Virus record (IMG/VR): IMGVR_UViG_3300010354_000524 | Coordinates: 1 to 26,677 of that record | DNA length: 26,677 bases | Origin: a virus | Strand: one strand, 5' to 3' | Shown: positions 26,626 through 26,677 of the stretch, piece by piece | How the letters are laid out: each line of letters opens with the position of its first letter | Numbering within the stretch: the first letter of the stretch is position 1 | Program-made: the position numbers and the translations under genes | The notes under the pieces: generated by a model | What the model saw: the letters and a program-made list of their open reading frames with translations, nothing else | Told to the model about the DNA's origin: nothing | Databases searched by the model: none

Positions 26626-26677
26626 GGCTTCCTCCAGTCGACCCTCGCCATACGCTTCGCACGTGCCCTCCTGGCAC
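26622..26677 (-). CDS. Possible 3' end of an upstream gene (partial)
   Basis: A frame entering from the right edge encodes a basic C terminus (ARRARAKRMARVDWRKP) and stops with a TGA that overlaps the GTG of the 26362 gene (GTGA), the coupling style used across this block. Only 18 codons are visible, so the gene cannot be identified. Confidence 0.35.
   Translation of the reverse strand, partial: ARRARAKRMARVDWRKP

Noticed and set aside
1-26677. tRNA or rRNA genes, integrase, att sites, transposase
   Set aside because: I looked for tRNA-like cloverleaf and CCA ends, integrase or recombinase motifs and IS-like terminal repeats and saw none, though a covariance-model search was not possible.

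Overview
The window is a GC-rich, densely packed, phage-type genome segment. Genes are short, mostly overlap by 1-14 nt, and fall into four long unidirectional blocks. They include a primase-polymerase, two helicases, several PD-(D/E)XK nucleases, a deoxynucleotide kinase, a dCMP-deaminase-like enzyme, an HNH protein and many small unknowns. No terminase, portal, capsid or tail-tube gene is recognisable, so this is probably the replication/accessory part of a larger phage, prophage or phage-like plasmid. The strong G/C bias and several small families that I associate with Planctomycetes and their phages make a planctomycete-like host my best guess. That is inference; no host marker is present.

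Layout. (1) 1-4025, plus strand: a left-end region built of single-gene cassettes. Genes are separated by repeated intergenic elements: a 10-bp tandem array (1-80), two G-run/C-run hairpin arrays (84-298, 3341-3477) and three near-identical ~119-bp terminator-like hairpin plus promoter modules (620-738, 1272-1390, 1743-1860). Two genes here (2234-2899, 3483-4025) are paralogues, the second lacking the zinc-finger N terminus. (2) 4086-8853, plus strand: a run of mostly overlapping small genes, with a zincin-like metallopeptidase, secreted or membrane proteins and a GT-A type glycosyltransferase. (3) 8875-18765, minus strand: a long operon-like block. Read 5' to 3' it has a 56-aa leader gene, a UvrD-like helicase, a zinc-ribbon/ExoX-C-like protein, a small HTH-like protein, a secreted protein, two PD-(D/E)XK proteins, two tiny membrane peptides, a RecE/DUF3799-like exonuclease, an acidic protein, an FkbM methyltransferase, a second HTH-like paralogue, membrane proteins, a papain-fold cysteine peptidase, a Cys-rich exported protein, an HNH protein and a Cys/Asp-repeat protein. 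(4) 19058-23853, plus strand: replication genes (SNF2-like helicase, a small gene, a putative ssDNA-binding-like protein, a conserved phage protein, a coiled-coil peptide, PrimPol), ending at a strong hairpin terminator. (5) 23897-26677, minus strand: a BspA-like LRR protein, a membrane/coiled-coil protein, a dNMP kinase, a deaminase, a zinc-finger protein and an HExxH protein.

Regulation. Clear sigma70-like promoters (TTGACN, 16-18 bp spacer, TATRMT/TAAGAT/TAGACT) precede many plus-strand genes. Several have the -35 TTGAC box fused to the TGA stop of the preceding gene. The divergent 18766-19057 region holds tandem 23-bp repeats, a perfect 21-bp inverted repeat, an isolated copy of the same core inside the leftward promoter, and an A-rich tract. 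It is the best candidate here for a replication origin and/or operator region.
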